From positions 4,929 to 68,928 of the forward strand of contig JAAXHE010000238.1 of assembly GCA_012271065.1 (NCBI GenBank): 64,000 nucleotides of DNA, written 5' to 3'. Within the stretch, counting starts at the first letter, position 1; each line of letters begins with the position of its first letter. This stretch comes from Candidatus Latescibacterota bacterium. GTDB lineage: Bacteria; Latescibacterota; UBA2968; GCA-2709665. The translations under genes and the position numbers were made by a program. The notes under the pieces were generated by a model, which worked only from the letters and a program-made list of their open reading frames with translations, was not told the DNA's origin and searched no databases. Shown one piece after another: positions 62,309 to 64,000 of the stretch.

Positions 62309-63214
62309 ATGTCTGAAGGCCTGTTGCAGCGGCTGGGAAAAGGCTTCGTATTGGGTGACGGCGGGTACCTGATGGCGCTACGGATGCGGGGGTTCGTGAG
62401 AACCGGCGCCATGACGCCGCAGGTGGTGGCGACCCACCCCGAAGAGGTGCGAAAGCTCACGCAGGAATTCAAGGACGCCGGGGCCGAGGTGCTGCAGACA
62501 CTCACGTTTTTCGGGACGTCGAACATGCTGGAGCCGGCGGGACTCGAGGACCGTGCCAAGGAGATCAATACCACGGCCTGCCGGATCGCGAAGGAAGTCG
62601 CGGGCGACGATGCCCTGGTTGCGGGCAACCTGAACAGCCCGACGATCACCTGCATGGACTACGATCCCTCCGACGCCGAAAAGCGTGACCGCACGCGCGC
62701 CTGGCTGGACGAGCAACTTCCGTGGTTATGCGACGGAGGCGTTGATTTCCTGATACTGGAGACGTTTTCGTGGCTGGATGAAGCGCTGCTGGCCCTCGAC
62801 GTCGCCAAAGGAACGGGACTCCCGCTGGTGGTTACGGTGAGCATGGAGGGAACGGGAAACGCGGAGACGTTCGACGGGTTTTCGCCGGCGGAATGCGCCA
62901 GACAACTGGCGGATGCCGGCGCCGACGTGGTTGGATTGAATTGCATCTGCCCGCCCGCGGCAATGCTCGATTTCGCAACCCGTATGCGGCGGGCAGTAGA
63001 TATCCCTGTGTGTTGCCAGCCTTCCGCCTGGCATTCGTGGTGGGACCGGCCCGCGGCTACGAAGGCGCAGTTCGCCCGGTTCGCAATGGATGCCATGGAA
63101 GCCGATATCCGTTACCTGGGGTCCTGTTGCGGCGCCGGCCCGGAACACGTGCGCGCGATGGCGGAAGCGATGGGGAAGCAGGGATCCCGCGTGCCTGAGG
63201 GGACTTCCTGTTAG
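62309..63214 (+). CDS. Homocysteine S-methyltransferase family protein
   Basis: 301 residues; ATG 62309 with AAAGGA 10 bases before it and 3 bases after the previous stop. VLGDGGYLMALRMRGF opens the barrel, AEVLQTLTFFGT follows, and GLNCIC and GSCCGAGPEHVRAM supply the zinc cysteines. Such proteins transfer a methyl from betaine, S-methylmethionine or similar donors to homocysteine. Its operon with a ceramidase-like hydrolase and a C45 gene suggests a modified-substrate role, not established. Confidence 0.92.
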   Translation: MSEGLLQRLGKGFVLGDGGYLMALRMRGFVRTGAMTPQVVATHPEEVRKLTQEFKDAGAEVLQTLTFFGTSNMLEPAGLEDRAKEINTTACRIAKEVAGDDALVAGNLNSPTITCMDYDPSDAEKRDRTRAWLDEQLPWLCDGGVDFLILETFSWLDEALLALDVAKGTGLPLVVTVSMEGTGNAETFDGFSPAECARQLADAGADVVGLNCICPPAAMLDFATRMRRAVDIPVCCQPSAWHSWWDRPAATKAQFARFAMDAMEADIRYLGSCCGAGPEHVRAMAEAMGKQGSRVPEGTSC

Positions 63215-63222
63215 ACGACGGG

Positions 63223-64000
63223 GTGCTTGTGTTTTATTTCCGGACGGAAGGCGATCCGATGGCGCGCGGTATCGCTCACGGACGCGCCGCATCGGATCGG
63301 ATCGCAGGGTTGATCGATCGCTACAGGGAGGACTTTGCCGATGGGCATGGCGGTTGGCGCCCGGGGCTGTGTCCGGAAGCGCGGAAGCGAAAGGTGGACC
63401 TCTGGGCGACGCAGATCGACGGGCTGTTTCCCGACATGATCCAGGAAATTGAGGGGATCGCCATCGGCGCCGGCTTGCCGTTCGACGACGTGTTCGAGCT
63501 CAATCTCGTCTTCGACCTGGACGAGACCACAACGCCGGCGTGTACCGTTTTCGGATTTGCGGACGAGGATGGCCGTGCATGGCTGGGGAAGTCCGACGAT
63601 CTCGGGAAGCGGGAGCTGGGGGCCAATGCGATTCATCACGCGGCGCCGTCCGGTAAACTGCGTTCCGTCCAGATTCACTTTGTCGGAACAATCTGGACGT
63701 CGGCGGCCGTCAACGAGGCCGGGTTCGGGTTCGGCATGACGGGACTGAGCGGATGTAAACGCCGTCAGGGCGGCGTTCCGGTGCTCTTTCTCCTGCCACT
63801 GTTGGCGGAACAGTGCCGCACCGTCGAAGACGCCGCGGCGCTGTGCGCCCGGTTCGAGGTCCCGATGCACGGAATGAGCGTGTTGATGGGCGATGCGACC
63901 GGGGACGTGGCGATTCTGGAAAAACACGTGGCGGGACAAACCATCAGGCGCCCCTCCGCTTCCGGGGCCGCGGTGTGGGAGACCAACCATTGTCTTGGGA
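63223..64000 (+). CDS. C45 family acyltransferase/peptidase-like protein, partial
   Basis: At least 259 residues, cut by the window end. The start is GTG 63223 (63229 is alternative), 8 bases after the methyltransferase stop; a later ATG at 63259 would delete the conserved FRTEGDPMARGIAHG opening. The candidate nucleophile is C107 in TPACTVFGF, as in the penicillin acyltransferase (C45) group, which mature by self-cleavage before this Cys. FGMTGLSGCK further on fits too. Acyl transfer or amide hydrolysis; substrate unknown. Confidence 0.83.
   Translation, partial: MLVFYFRTEGDPMARGIAHGRAASDRIAGLIDRYREDFADGHGGWRPGLCPEARKRKVDLWATQIDGLFPDMIQEIEGIAIGAGLPFDDVFELNLVFDLDETTTPACTVFGFADEDGRAWLGKSDDLGKRELGANAIHHAAPSGKLRSVQIHFVGTIWTSAAVNEAGFGFGMTGLSGCKRRQGGVPVLFLLPLLAEQCRTVEDAAALCARFEVPMHGMSVLMGDATGDVAILEKHVAGQTIRRPSASGAAVWETNHCLG

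Noticed and set aside
1..64000. tRNA genes, rRNA genes and CRISPR arrays
   Set aside because: I saw no tRNA-like TTCGANTC arms with cloverleaf context, no rRNA stretches and no regularly spaced repeats; a covariance search was not possible.

Overview
The window is a GC-rich bacterial chromosome segment. It carries a C-terminal LptD-like outer-membrane protein fragment, two GWxTD/TPR exported proteins, and a MoxR-DUF58-DUF4175-DUF4159 block. Together with DUF362, Gfo/Idh/MocA, ceramidase-type and heparinase-type genes, these point to a Gram-negative member of the FCB-type lineages (Latescibacteria/Gemmatimonadota-like). That placement is an inference from gene content. No rRNA, tRNA or CRISPR array was seen.

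Layout. 1-16424 (+): housekeeping run with LptD-like end, dtd, maf, a RodZ-like protein, priA, a polysaccharide flippase and a cysteine-cluster protein. It is followed by the six-gene exported/AAA block DUF4159, DUF4175, TPR, AsnB-like (misnomer), MoxR and DUF58. 16472-18324 (+): Gfo/Idh/MocA oxidoreductase and an unknown gene. 18325-29154: an accessory island rich in defence-type genes. It holds a broken AAA ATPase/DUF4276 pair, a relic of a Toprim protein fused to a relic of the neighbouring unknown gene, a zinc-ribbon/nuclease/RecQ-type helicase fusion with a small coiled-coil partner, and a TIR-like + membrane protein + TIR + TIR cluster. Three copies of a hairpin element with the core CCCTTGACAG occur only in this island.

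29356-31758 (+): large exported-glycan-type unknown. 31926-36622 (-): GWxTD protein, putative lipoprotein, tandem GNAT, SDR. 37028-39202 (+): second GWxTD-like protein. 39252-42295 (-): DUF309, gamma carbonic anhydrase, exported unknown, and a small gene coupled to argH. 42292-48800 (-): argR-argC-argB-argD-argG-argH cluster behind a promoter overlapped by ARG-box palindromes; argA/argJ, argE and argF are not in the window. 48909-53889 (-): FAD-linked oxidase, S9 peptidase, DUF362. 54197-54683 (+): DUF4160/DUF2442 pair. 54789-60739 (-): four tightly coupled genes for sugar/polysaccharide metabolism (isomerase, epimerase, alpha/alpha-toroid protein, heparinase II/III-like). 61022-64000 (+): a consensus promoter followed by a ceramidase-like hydrolase, a homocysteine S-methyltransferase family protein and a C45 acyltransferase-like gene cut by the window end.

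The best candidates for something undescribed are the helicase-nuclease fusion with its overlapping coiled-coil gene (22612-26913) and the TIR/membrane-protein cluster (27212-29154). The latter looks like a Thoeris-type signalling module in which a small multi-pass membrane protein would replace the usual ThsA effector. Both functions are inferred, not shown.
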